From positions 1,116,001-1,180,000 of the forward strand of contig NZ_RARB01000001.1 of NCBI RefSeq assembly GCF_003612015.1: a stretch of 64,000 nt of DNA. The letters are read 5' to 3'. This stretch comes from Pantoea piersonii. GTDB taxonomy: Bacteria > Pseudomonadota > Gammaproteobacteria > Enterobacterales > Enterobacteriaceae. How positions within the stretch are numbered: the first letter of the stretch is position 1; each line of letters begins with the position of its first letter. Below the pieces are notes generated by a model. That model had not been told where the DNA came from. It made no database searches and saw only the letters and a program-made list of their open reading frames with translations. Shown piece by piece: positions 35,736 through 45,297 of the stretch. The position numbers and the translations under genes are program-made.

Positions 35736-38700
35736 TTACGCCGCGTACTGCTCCATCGTTTGCAGGATGCGCTTGTCAGAAACGGGATAAGGGGTGCCGA
35801 GCTGCTGCGCGAAGTAGCTGATGCGCAGCTCCTCGATCATCCAGCGAACCTCCTTCACCTCTTCATCATCCTGACGCTGCGGCGGCAGTTTATTACGCCA
35901 CGCCTGCCAGGCCTGCTCCACTGCCTGCACCTTCAGCATACGCGCGCGATCGCTGTGCGGATCGGCAGGCAGTTTTTCCAGACGACGCTCAATGCCATGC
36001 AGATAGCGCAGCGTGTCGCCCAGGCGTTTCCAGCCGTTGCCGGTAACGAAGCCGCGATAGACCAGACCGCTCATCTGCGCCTTGATATCTGACAGCGCCA
36101 GCGCCATCGTCATATCAACGCGCCCTTTCAGCCGCTTGTTGATGTTGAACACCGCCGTCAGGATCTGCTCAACCTGTTTCGCAATCTCTACCACCGTATC
36201 GTTTAGCTCAGCGCGCACTTTCTCGCGCAGCTGCTCGAAGTTTTCCTGCTGCCAGGCCGGGCCGCCCGCTTCCGCCATTAGCTTGTCAACGCCGCAGGCG
36301 ATGCAGTCGTCGATCAGATCCAGCACTTTGCCGTATGGGTTGAAGTAGAGTCCCAGCTTGGCTTTATTCGGCAGCTTTTCGTGCAGGTATTTTATCGGCG
36401 AAGGGATATTCAGCAGCAGCAGACGACGCTGGCCGCGCCACATCATTTTCTGCTGCTCCTGCTCGCTGTCGAACAGGCGTATCGCCACGCTATCCTTCTC
36501 ATCGACCAGGGCTGGCCAGGCCTTGACCTGATAGCCGCCGCGCTTTTGCTCATAGCTGCGCGGCAGATCGCCAAAGCTCCAGATATGCAGGCCGTTCTGC
36601 TCCAGCCCGTCATCCGCCACTTTTGACAGGGTCTCCTGCACTTTTTCCTTGAGCTCGGCTTTCAGCGCGCTGAGATCTTTACCCTCTTTCAGCTTGCGGT
36701 TGTGTTCATCTACCACGCGGAAGGTCATTTTCAGGTGATCGGGCACCTGATCCCACTGCCAGTTTTCCCGCTCCAGCGTCACGCCGGTCATACGGCGAAA
36801 CTCTTTCGCCAGCGCGTCGAGCAGCGGCATCTCCATCGCAGTAACGCGCCCCAGGAAGGCGTCAGCGTAATTGGGCGCGGGCACCAGATTACGGCGCAGC
36901 GGCTTCGGCAGCGACTTAATCAGCGCAATAATCAGCTCGCGGCGCACGCCGGGGATCTGCCACTCGAAGCCCTGATCCTCGACCTGATTAAGCAGCGGCA
37001 GCGGGATATGCACCGTTACGCCGTCGGCGTCCGCGCCCGGCTCGAACTGATAGCTGAGCTTCAGCTTGAGGTTGCCCTGATGCCAGAAGTTGGGATAGTC
37101 GAGCTGGCTGACCTTCTCCGCGCCCTCTTTGATCAGCATCTGTTTGTCAAAGCTGAGCAAATCGGGATTATCGCGGCTCGCCAGCTTCCACCAGCTGTCG
37201 AAATGTTTCGCCGACACCACGTCCTGGCCGACGCGCTGGTCATAAAAGCCGAACAGCGTCTCATCATCGACCAGAATGTCGCGACGACGTGATTTGTGCT
37301 CAAGGTCTTCGACCTCGCTGCGCAGTTTCTGGTTGTTGCGGAAAAAGGCGTGGCGCGTCTGCCAGTCGCCTTCCACCAGCGCATGACGGATAAAAAGCTC
37401 GCGGCTCAGCGCGGGATCGATACGCCCGTAGTTCACCTTGCGCGCGGCCACGATCGGCAGACCGTACAGCGTGACTTTCTCCTGCGCCATCACCGCGCCC
37501 TGACCTTTTTCCCAGTGCGGCTCGCTGTAGCTGCGCTTGATCAGGTGCTGCGCCAGCGGCTCGATCCACTCCGGATCGATACGCGCCGCGATCCGGCCCC
37601 ACAGGCGGCTGGTTTCTACCAGCTCGGCGACCATGGTCCATTTCGGCGGTTTTTTAAACAGCCCTGAGCCGGGGAAAATGGCGAAACGCGCGTTGCGCGC
37701 GCCGGTAAACTCCTGCTTCTCGGCGTCTTTCATGCCGATATGCGACAGCAGGCCGGTCAGCAGCGCGCAGTGCACCTCGCGGAAGCCCGCCGGTTCGCTG
37801 TTAACCGGAATACCCAGCTCACGCACCACCTGGCGCAGCTGGGTATAGATATCCTGCCATTCACGCACGCGCAGATAGTTCAGGAAATCCCCTTTGCACT
37901 GGCGGCGGAACTGGTTGCCCGACAGCGCTTTCTGCTGTTCGCCCAGGTAATTCCAGAGGTTAACGAAGGCGAGAAAGTCCGACTCTTTGTCGGCGAAACG
38001 ACGATGTTTCTCATCGGCGGCCTGCTGTTTCTCTACGGGGCGCTCGCGCGGATCCTGAATCGACAGCGCCGACGCGATAATCATCACCTCACGCACACAG
38101 CCGAAGCGCTGCGCCTCCAGCACCATGCGCGCCAGACGGGGATCAACCGGCAGCTGCGCCAGCTGACGGCCAGAGCTGGTCAGCTTGTAGTGGCCGGTCT
38201 CGTCGTTGAGCGTTAATGCGCCAAGCTCTTCCAGCAGGCGCACGCCATCCTGAATATTGCGCTTGTCGGGCGCTTCGACAAAGGGAAACGCGGCGATATC
38301 GCCCAGCCCCAGCGCCGTCATCTGCAGAATAACCGACGCCAGGTTAGTGCGCAGGATCTCCGGATCGGTAAAGGCCGGGCGGCTGAGGAAGTCATCCTCG
38401 GAATAGAGCCGGATACAGATGCCGTCTGAAACGCGGCCGCAGCGCCCTTTACGCTGGTTAGCCGACGCCTGTGAAATCGGCTCGATCGGCAGACGCTGCA
38501 CCTTAGTGCGATAGCTGTAGCGGCTAATGCGGGCGGTGCCGGGATCGATAACATATTTGATGCCTGGTACGGTGAGCGACGTTTCCGCTACGTTGGTTGC
38601 CAGCACGATGCGGCGTCCGCTGTGCGACTGGAAAACCCGGTTCTGCTCGGCGTTCGACAGGCGCGCATAGAGCGGCAGAATTTCCGTATGCGGCAGATCG

Positions 38701-39638
38701 CGCTTCGCCAGCGCGTCGGCGGTGTCGCGAATTTCGCGCTCGCCGCTCAGAAAGATCAGAATATCACCGCGCCCTTCGTCGCTCAGCTCGTCGACCGCGT
38801 CGAAGATCGCCTGCAGCTGGTCGCGCTCACTGTCGTCCGCCTCTTCCACCACCGGCCGGTAACGCACCTCGACCGGGAAAGTACGGCCCGACACTTCAAT
38901 AACGGGCGCGTTATGGAAGTGGCGCGAAAAGCGCTGCGGATCGATGGTCGCCGAGGTAATGATGATTTTCAGATCGGGACGGCGCGGCAGCAGCTCGCGC
39001 AGATAGCCGAGCAGGAAATCGATGTTCAGGCTGCGTTCGTGCGCCTCATCGATAATGATGGTGTCATACTGCAACAGCAGGCGGTCCTGCTGGATTTCCG
39101 CCAGCAAAATACCGTCGGTCATCAGCTTCACCTGGGTGGTTTCGCTGACCTGATCGTTAAAGCGCACCTTATAGCCGATGCAGCCGCCAAGCGACGTTTC
39201 CAGCTCATCGGCGATACGGTTGGCGACGGTGCGCGCCGCCAGACGACGCGGCTGGGTATGGCCGATCAGCCCTTTCACGCCGCGCCCCAGCGCCAGACAG
39301 ATTTTCGGCAGCTGGGTGGTTTTACCCGAACCGGTTTCGCCAGCGACGATCACCACCTGATGATCGCGGATCGCTTCGGCGATCTGCTGCTGCTTCTGGC
39401 TGACGGGCAGATTATCGGGAAAGGTAATTTTTGGCGTCGCGGCGGCACGTGCGGCGACGCGCTGTTCCGCTGCGGCGATCTCCTGACTGATTTCGTCGGC
39501 GACGCCCTGCTGCGCAGCGGGGTTGTTCACCTTGCTGGCGCCGCGCAGACGGCGCTGAAGGCGTTGACGGTCACGCAGCATCAGGTTGTCGAGTCGCGAC
39601 CACAGCGATGCAAAGGGAGAGGAAACCGGTGATGACAT
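35736..39638 (-). CDS. hrpA: ATP-dependent RNA helicase HrpA (DEAH-box)
   Basis: 1300 residues, the same length as E. coli HrpA, with strong similarity throughout. Walker A is GETGSGKT at 100-107, the DEAH motif at 197-200, then ITSATID (motif III) and the helicase C domain with QRKGRCGRVSDG; the long C-terminal half holds HA2, OB and DUF3418 regions. HrpA remodels stalled ribosomes or translated mRNA in E. coli. Start 39638 gives the E. coli length; the frame open to 39674 adds residues with no similarity. Divergent from azoR; largest gene in the window. Confidence 0.97.
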   Translation of the reverse strand: MSSPVSSPFASLWSRLDNLMLRDRQRLQRRLRGASKVNNPAAQQGVADEISQEIAAAEQRVAARAAATPKITFPDNLPVSQKQQQIAEAIRDHQVVIVAGETGSGKTTQLPKICLALGRGVKGLIGHTQPRRLAARTVANRIADELETSLGGCIGYKVRFNDQVSETTQVKLMTDGILLAEIQQDRLLLQYDTIIIDEAHERSLNIDFLLGYLRELLPRRPDLKIIITSATIDPQRFSRHFHNAPVIEVSGRTFPVEVRYRPVVEEADDSERDQLQAIFDAVDELSDEGRGDILIFLSGEREIRDTADALAKRDLPHTEILPLYARLSNAEQNRVFQSHSGRRIVLATNVAETSLTVPGIKYVIDPGTARISRYSYRTKVQRLPIEPISQASANQRKGRCGRVSDGICIRLYSEDDFLSRPAFTDPEILRTNLASVILQMTALGLGDIAAFPFVEAPDKRNIQDGVRLLEELGALTLNDETGHYKLTSSGRQLAQLPVDPRLARMVLEAQRFGCVREVMIIASALSIQDPRERPVEKQQAADEKHRRFADKESDFLAFVNLWNYLGEQQKALSGNQFRRQCKGDFLNYLRVREWQDIYTQLRQVVRELGIPVNSEPAGFREVHCALLTGLLSHIGMKDAEKQEFTGARNARFAIFPGSGLFKKPPKWTMVAELVETSRLWGRIAARIDPEWIEPLAQHLIKRSYSEPHWEKGQGAVMAQEKVTLYGLPIVAARKVNYGRIDPALSRELFIRHALVEGDWQTRHAFFRNNQKLRSEVEDLEHKSRRRDILVDDETLFGFYDQRVGQDVVSAKHFDSWWKLASRDNPDLLSFDKQMLIKEGAEKVSQLDYPNFWHQGNLKLKLSYQFEPGADADGVTVHIPLPLLNQVEDQGFEWQIPGVRRELIIALIKSLPKPLRRNLVPAPNYADAFLGRVTAMEMPLLDALAKEFRRMTGVTLERENWQWDQVPDHLKMTFRVVDEHNRKLKEGKDLSALKAELKEKVQETLSKVADDGLEQNGLHIWSFGDLPRSYEQKRGGYQVKAWPALVDEKDSVAIRLFDSEQEQQKMMWRGQRRLLLLNIPSPIKYLHEKLPNKAKLGLYFNPYGKVLDLIDDCIACGVDKLMAEAGGPAWQQENFEQLREKVRAELNDTVVEIAKQVEQILTAVFNINKRLKGRVDMTMALALSDIKAQMSGLVYRGFVTGNGWKRLGDTLRYLHGIERRLEKLPADPHSDRARMLKVQAVEQAWQAWRNKLPPQRQDDEEVKEVRWMIEELRISYFAQQLGTPYPVSDKRILQTMEQYAA

Positions 39639-39787
39639 AGTAATGGAGTACCTTCTCAGACGGAGCCGCTGCACGCTGCAGCGTCCGGTAACCGGGTTAA
39701 CCGGCTGATTCTAAAAATTGTATCGGCAAAGAGTAACACATTTCAGCCCGCTCAGCTGCGCCTTGCCTGCCTCGCTTATTCAAGAAA

Positions 39788-39806
39788 TTCGAACATAGCT
39801 CTCGAA
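39788..39806. promoter_or_regulatory. Inverted repeat upstream of azoR
   Basis: AATTCGAACATAGCTCTCGAAAT-type sequence: TTCGA (39788-39792) and TCGAA (39802-39806) are inverted arms around 9 bases, about 90 bases before azoR. The pattern (inverted arms with T-N11-A spacing) is that of a LysR-type site, but no such regulator is adjacent. Confidence 0.3.
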
Positions 39807-39856
39807 ATATTGCGCTTTTCCCGCGCGCTTAATGACCGTAGAGTGTAACCCATTGA

Positions 39857-40492
<636 letters not shown>

Positions 40493-40523
40493 TCATCATT
40501 ATTATTATTCAGACTGTTTCAGT

Positions 40524-40549
40524 TGCCAGGCATGATGCCTGGCTTTTTT
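40524..40549. terminator. Terminator between azoR and ydbL
   Basis: TGCCAGGCAT and ATGCCTGGC form a near-perfect 9-bp stem followed by TTTTTTAT. It lies between converging genes and overlaps the ydbL stop codon by two bases. Confidence 0.82.
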
Positions 40550-40877
40550 ATTTCTGCATCCACAGGCCGTTAAGGCCGCGCACATACTCCCCTGCGCCTG
40601 CGCGTTCGACCAGCTTAGCGCCGGCGATTTGCGCAACCTGATCCCTGGTAAGATTGTTCTGCTGCGCGATACGCTGATATTCGGCGCTGCGCCCGTCGTT
40701 GACGCGCTTCACCAGCGCCTGCGTCTCGCTATCCTGCTGGCGCGCGGCGAGGTAGCCGCTAAAGGTTTCCCCGACGCGCCCCTGATGACGAGCCTCATCC
40801 AGCGTTAACGCCAGCGCAGGCTGCGCCGCACCGATAAAGAGCAGCGCGGCGATCAGCGGTTTAGCCAAAGCGCGCAT
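40548..40877 (-). CDS. ydbL: YdbL, periplasmic DUF1318 protein
   Basis: 109 residues: signal peptide (MRALAKPLIAALLFIGAAQPALA) then the DUF1318 domain (LTLDEARHQGRVGETFSGYLAAR, LVKRVNDGRSAEYQRIAQQNNLTRDQVAQIAGAKLVERA). In E. coli, YdbL is periplasmic and modulates the YdbH-YnbE bridge. Its ATG shares one base with the ynbE stop, so translation is coupled. Third gene of ydbH-ynbE-ydbL. Confidence 0.93.
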   Translation of the reverse strand: MRALAKPLIAALLFIGAAQPALALTLDEARHQGRVGETFSGYLAARQQDSETQALVKRVNDGRSAEYQRIAQQNNLTRDQVAQIAGAKLVERAGAGEYVRGLNGLWMQK

Positions 40878-41065
40878 TAAAAGAGACCGCTCTGGTTTTT
40901 CAGCAGCGCCTCCACATCTTTATCCACTTTGATATGGATCTCATGTTCGATCTTTACATTCATATTGATGGTGATCGGCTCCTTTGGCGCGGCCACCTCA
41001 ATGCGCGGCACGCAGCCAGTCAGCGGCAGCCCGACTGCCAGCATCAGTAACGCCCGGAGGCTCAT
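40877..41065 (-). CDS. ynbE: YnbE, outer-membrane lipoprotein
   Basis: 62 residues with a lipoprotein signal (MSLRALLMLAVGLPLTGC, lipobox LTGC, Cys18), then a short beta-rich mature part (RIEVAAPKEPITINMNVKIEHEIHIKVD). In E. coli, YnbE multimers pair with the C-terminus of YdbH to complete an envelope-spanning bridge. It overlaps ydbH by 4 bases and ydbL by 1, as in a tight operon. Confidence 0.92.
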   Translation of the reverse strand: MSLRALLMLAVGLPLTGCVPRIEVAAPKEPITINMNVKIEHEIHIKVDKDVEALLKNQSGLF

Positions 41066-43674
41066 GGTTTTTGATCCCTTTTAGTCGGCAGAGTGGCGTT
41101 CTGTTCCACCCAGGATTGCAAATTATCGCCAAAGCGCAGGCTGCGCCAGAGTTGAAACAGGTTCTGCTGATGGCGGTAGTTCAGATTTACGGTCTGGTCG
41201 CGGTTGCTGAAGCGGCTGGTGCCCTGCACCTGCGCCTGCATGGCGAGGTTGCCCAGGTTATCGAGATCGAGCGTCGCCCACGAGCGCGAGATCTCCATAT
41301 AGCGCAGCCAGTCCATTGCCGCGCCCGCCGCAACGTTGTTAGCGGTAATCGCGTCGGCCATATCTTTGTCCATGCGGAACGTCAGGGAGCCGTTGTTGGC
41401 GATCCAGCCGTTCTGCACCAGCCAGTGCGGGTTGTTCACCCACAGCGGCAGCTCGCCGTTGATCTTGCCGGACATGGCGAACTGCGTCGGTTTCAGCGCC
41501 GAGACCAGCTTGCTCAGGCTGATATCGCGCAGGCTCAGCTTTGCCGCCTCGTGCTGCGGCAGACGCAGCGCGGCCAGCGTTACCTTACCGCCCAGCACCT
41601 CCATACTGACATCCTGCAGTGTCAGCGGCTGCGCCTCGCGCCAGGGGTAGTAGCCCTGCAAATCGGCGCGAATATTCTTCATGGCGAACTGGTTGGCGAC
41701 TTCACCGATACGCAGCGACACCGGACCGCGCACGCCGAGCTGCCACTGCTGATCTTTAAGACGGAACGGCAGCGAGAAATCGACGCCGTTGATCTGGTTG
41801 TCCGGCGTCCAGAGGCTGCCCTGCTTCACTGTCCAGTGACCGCCGGCGCTAAAGCCCTCTTTCGCCGCGGCGGAAAAGGCCACCTGGGCGCGCAGCTCGC
41901 CCGAGCGTATTTTCATCTTGAGATCCGGGTTCAGCAGCGGCTGAAAGACCGTCAGAGACTGTGTCGGCCACCAGGCTTCGCCGCGCAGGCGTGCACCGTC
42001 CCAGCGGCCATGCACGCGCAGCGGGCCTATCGCCTGCGCCTGCAGCTGACCGCGCCAGACAAAATGGCTGGGATCCTGGCCTTTCGCCTCAAAGCTCAGC
42101 GACGAGGCGGGCAGGCGACCGCCAAAATCAAAAAGCGTCTCTCCCGCATCGATGCGGAAGCCGCCATTAAAAGCAGGCCGTTGTGCATCACGCTGCCAGT
42201 TGACCGGCGCGCTTAACGTCAGGCGCGGCCGCGAAACCTGCGCCATGCCGTACTGCATCTGATTGAAACCGGCATTAAGGCTGTCGAGATGAATAAGCGT
42301 GTCGCGCCAGCCGCCAGCGCCCTGTATGGTCCATTTTGCGTTGAGCGGCAGCATGTCGCCCGCTCCCCAGTAGCGCCACTTCCACTCTCCTTTATCTGGC
42401 CAGAAATCGGCCGCGCGGCCGTCCAGGTGAAGTCTGAACTGGCCAAAGCTCGGATCGTGCGCCTTAAGGATTGCCTGTAAACGCCCGTCGACGCCCTGCG
42501 ACACGAGCCGCACGCCCGCCAGCGGCCAGCGCGCTTCGTCCACTTCCAGCGTAGAGAGCAGGCGGCCGCGCAGACGCAGCAGCGCGCCGGGCTGAAATGT
42601 CAGCTGCGGATCGAGCAGCGGCCCGCTGAGATCGCCCGGCAGCGAGGCATAGAGCTGCATCGCCGCCAGTTTGCTTTCGCCGGTAAGGCGCAGCGGCAGC
42701 GCGCTGTCGGTCATACTCAGCCTGCCCGGCCCGATGCTCAAGACCGCGTTGCCTTTGCCGCCGCGCCCCTGCGTCAGAACGTTGAGACGGCCAGCGATCT
42801 GCGTCTCCTCCAGCCCCTGCTGCCAGTTATCCAGCGTAAGGTCGAGAAAGCCGGAGAGCGTCTGATCGCCGGTCGGCCAGCGATAGTGCCCTTTCAAAAT
42901 GCGGATCTGTCGGGCATCGGCCTGCCACGGCAGCGTTAACAGCGGCTCTCCGTCGCCGGTGGTATAGAGCGCAAGCTTTCCCTGCTGCTGTTGCCAGTCG
43001 AGCGTCAGCCGCAGCGGTTCGCCAGCGTACTGCAGTTCGCCTGCCAGCTGGCCGCTGACCGGCAGGCCGTTGGCAAACTCAGGCAGATCGAACTGACCAT
43101 GAAGCGTAACAGGCTCCGGCAGCGCGTTGTGGCGCAGCGTCAGCTGCTCTACCGTGAGCTGCTGCCCCTGCAGGTTAGCATCGATACTGAGGTTTTCGCC
43201 GCGATAGTGCAGCGTCTGTTTGTCGGGGGTCAGAGCGAGGTCGAAACCGCCGGCATACTGCTGCCAGGGCGCAATGCTGAGATTATCGAGATGAATATCG
43301 GCGCCCGGTAACAGCTGCTGCCACGCTGCCAGGCTTTTAGGCGCGCCGGGCTGCTCGCTTTGCGGCAGCTTTTGCAGACAGTCGCTGTTGAGCGTGACCT
43401 GGTGCGCATTCAGCCGCCAGCGCTTTTCATGCCAGCCGAGCGAAGCCTGCGCGACGCTCGCCAGCACGCATTCGCCCGCCAGGTAGCGCACCTCCGGAAA
43501 CCATAAGCCACCGTTGCGCCAGCGCGGCGATCCATCCAGTACGATACGCGTCTCCGCTGGCAGCCAGATGCCGGCCAGGCGCGGCAGCCATTGCGTAAGG
43601 GTAAGCAGCAGCCCCAGCAGCAGTAGCGTCAGCGCCAGTAGTGCAGCGAGTAGTCGGCGGAGGCTCCGCGGCAT
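41062..43674 (-). CDS. ydbH: YdbH, AsmA-like intermembrane phospholipid-bridge protein
   Basis: 870 residues with an N-terminal membrane anchor (LLAALLALTLLLLGLLLTLTQWLP) and a long periplasmic part of repeating beta structure. C-terminal segments LPLWVNNPHWLVQNGWIANNGSLTFRMDKDMADAI and AAGAAMDWLRYMEISRSWATLDLDNLGNLAM match E. coli YdbH. With TamB and YhdP it is one of three AsmA-like proteins needed for phospholipid movement to the outer membrane. First gene of the operon with ynbE and ydbL; a Pho-box-like sequence lies 21-38 bases before its start, which is the closest upstream ATG. Confidence 0.94.
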   Translation of the reverse strand: MPRSLRRLLAALLALTLLLLGLLLTLTQWLPRLAGIWLPAETRIVLDGSPRWRNGGLWFPEVRYLAGECVLASVAQASLGWHEKRWRLNAHQVTLNSDCLQKLPQSEQPGAPKSLAAWQQLLPGADIHLDNLSIAPWQQYAGGFDLALTPDKQTLHYRGENLSIDANLQGQQLTVEQLTLRHNALPEPVTLHGQFDLPEFANGLPVSGQLAGELQYAGEPLRLTLDWQQQQGKLALYTTGDGEPLLTLPWQADARQIRILKGHYRWPTGDQTLSGFLDLTLDNWQQGLEETQIAGRLNVLTQGRGGKGNAVLSIGPGRLSMTDSALPLRLTGESKLAAMQLYASLPGDLSGPLLDPQLTFQPGALLRLRGRLLSTLEVDEARWPLAGVRLVSQGVDGRLQAILKAHDPSFGQFRLHLDGRAADFWPDKGEWKWRYWGAGDMLPLNAKWTIQGAGGWRDTLIHLDSLNAGFNQMQYGMAQVSRPRLTLSAPVNWQRDAQRPAFNGGFRIDAGETLFDFGGRLPASSLSFEAKGQDPSHFVWRGQLQAQAIGPLRVHGRWDGARLRGEAWWPTQSLTVFQPLLNPDLKMKIRSGELRAQVAFSAAAKEGFSAGGHWTVKQGSLWTPDNQINGVDFSLPFRLKDQQWQLGVRGPVSLRIGEVANQFAMKNIRADLQGYYPWREAQPLTLQDVSMEVLGGKVTLAALRLPQHEAAKLSLRDISLSKLVSALKPTQFAMSGKINGELPLWVNNPHWLVQNGWIANNGSLTFRMDKDMADAITANNVAAGAAMDWLRYMEISRSWATLDLDNLGNLAMQAQVQGTSRFSNRDQTVNLNYRHQQNLFQLWRSLRFGDNLQSWVEQNATLPTKRDQKP

Positions 43675-43693
43675 GGCAGTAATATTCCTTTTT

Positions 43694-43712
43694 CCTGACA
43701 GGATCCTGACAG
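43694..43712 (-). promoter_or_regulatory. Pho-box-like direct repeat upstream of ydbH
   Basis: The minus strand reads CTGTCAGGATCCTGTCAG: two CTGTCAG repeats with a period of 11 bases, matching the PhoB consensus (CTGTCAT, 4 bases, CTGTCAC) at 12 of 14 repeat positions. It ends 20 bases before the ydbH start. A -10-like TATTAC would start about 10 bases further, close to the ATG. Confidence 0.5.
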
Positions 43713-43818
43713 TGATGATGGCATGTAATCGGCCAGAGTTGAAGGCGCGCTACCGACAGCAGCAAAACTGGCAATTAAACGTTATGCTGTGTGAATACCC
43801 GAGTACAGGAGCGTAACG

Positions 43819-44811
43819 ATGAAAATCGCGGTTTATAGCACGAAGCATTATGACCAGAAATATTTCGATCAGGTTAACGAAGGCTACCGTTTCGATGTAG
43901 TGTACTTCGACTTTTTACTGACGGAAGCGACGGCCAAAAATGCCGTCGGCTGCGACGCCGTATGCATTTTCGTTAACGATGACGCCAGTCGTCCGGTACT
44001 GGAGGAGCTGGCGTCGCTGGGCGTGAAGTATATCGCGCTGCGCTGTGCTGGTTTCAACAACGTCGATTTAGCGGCGGCGGCGGAGCTGGGCCTGAAGGTG
44101 GTGCGCGTGCCCGCTTATTCGCCGGAAGCGGTGGCGGAGCATACGGTAGGCATGATGTTAACGCTTAACCGCCGTATCCATCGCGCCTGGCTGCGCACGC
44201 GCGACGCCAACTTTTCTCTCGACGGCTTAACCGGCTTTAATATGCACGGCAAAACGGCGGGCGTCGTCGGCACTGGCAAAATCGGTGTGGCGACGATGCG
44301 CATTCTGAAAGGCCTCGGCATGCGTCTGCTGGCGTTCGATCCCTATCCGAGTGAGCAGGCGCTGGAGCTGGGCGCGGAGTACGTCGACCTGAAAACCCTG
44401 TTCGCCGAATCAGACGTGATTACGCTGCACTGTCCGCTGACGCCGGAGAACCACCATCTGTTGAATGCCTCGGCCTTCAGCCAGATGAAAGATGGCGTGA
44501 TGATTATTAATACCAGCCGCGGCGCATTAATTGATTCTCAGGCGGCGATTGAGGCATTAAAGCAACAAAAAATCGGGTCGCTCGGCCTGGATGTCTACGA
44601 GAACGAGCGCGACCTGTTCTTTGAAGACAAGTCTAACGACGTGATTCAGGACGATGTGTTCCGTCGGCTCTCCGCCTGCCACAACGTGCTGTTTACCGGC
44701 CATCAGGCCTTCCTTACCGCTGAAGCGCTGACGGCGATTTCAGAAACGACCTTGTCGAATATCAACCAGCTTGAGCACGGCGAAACCTGCCCGAATCAGC
44801 TTTCCGCCTAG
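43819..44811 (+). CDS. ldhA: Fermentative D-lactate dehydrogenase LdhA
   Basis: 330 residues, close to E. coli LdhA (329). The NAD-binding motif is GVVGTGKIGVATMRIL near 150, with the acidic residue in FDPYP; catalytic residues are expected in TSRGALID (Arg), DVYENERDLFFED (Glu) and FTGHQAF (His), all present. It reduces pyruvate to D-lactate under anaerobic or acid conditions. AGGAGCGTAACG precedes ATG 43819. It is divergent from ydbH and converges on a DUF333 gene one base after its stop. Confidence 0.96.
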   Translation: MKIAVYSTKHYDQKYFDQVNEGYRFDVVYFDFLLTEATAKNAVGCDAVCIFVNDDASRPVLEELASLGVKYIALRCAGFNNVDLAAAAELGLKVVRVPAYSPEAVAEHTVGMMLTLNRRIHRAWLRTRDANFSLDGLTGFNMHGKTAGVVGTGKIGVATMRILKGLGMRLLAFDPYPSEQALELGAEYVDLKTLFAESDVITLHCPLTPENHHLLNASAFSQMKDGVMIINTSRGALIDSQAAIEALKQQKIGSLGLDVYENERDLFFEDKSNDVIQDDVFRRLSACHNVLFTGHQAFLTAEALTAISETTLSNINQLEHGETCPNQLSA

Positions 44812-44812
44812 T

Positions 44813-45082
44813 TTAGCGGGCGCAGTTGCCGCCGATCAGCGCCTGTTCGTCGCAGCGGCGTCCGTTCGCCAGCTGGCACATGCCGATGCGCGTGCCGTCC
44901 AGCTGGTGAGAAAAGGCAAGGGTTCCACCTGCACCGGCGCAGTTGCTTTCAGCCAGAGACGACATAACGACGTGCGGTTGAATATGGGCGGCGGTAGCTT
45001 GTTGCGGCGGTTCGTTATTGCTGCTGCTGCATGCGGAGAGCAGCAGCGCGGCACCGGCCAGCAGAAAGGTGGCTGCTTTCAT
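44813..45082 (-). CDS. ydbJ: DUF333 lipoprotein, YdbJ-like
   Basis: 89 residues: lipoprotein signal (MKAATFLLAGAALLLSAC, lipobox LSAC, Cys18), then a low-complexity linker and the DUF333 domain (NCAGAGGTLAFSHQLDGTRIGMCQLANGRRCDEQALIGGNC) with four cysteines that probably form two disulfides. DUF333 proteins are sometimes called hemolysin-like, without evidence. E. coli has ydbJ near ldhA and hslJ; hslJ is not seen here. The gene is one base from the ldhA stop. Confidence 0.8.
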   Translation of the reverse strand: MKAATFLLAGAALLLSACSSSNNEPPQQATAAHIQPHVVMSSLAESNCAGAGGTLAFSHQLDGTRIGMCQLANGRRCDEQALIGGNCAR

Positions 45083-45297
45083 CAGTCGGACTCCGGAAGT
45101 GTTAGGGTTAGAGGCCGGTCAAGCATAAGACAGGCGCAGCAGTCGGTCGATAGAGAACACAGCTTTTTACAAAATTTTCCCGGCCACTTTGCAAGCGGAA
45201 TTATCCTGTTTCGCGCCTTTATCCTTGTTAATCAGCTTCTCACGCTTACGTCAGGCAGGTGGTAACGCGCCATAACAGACGCGTTTACCTTTTCCCG

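Noticed and set aside
36702-37292. 196-codon plus-strand frame within hrpA
   Set aside because: It is antisense to a continuous, strongly conserved HrpA reading frame.
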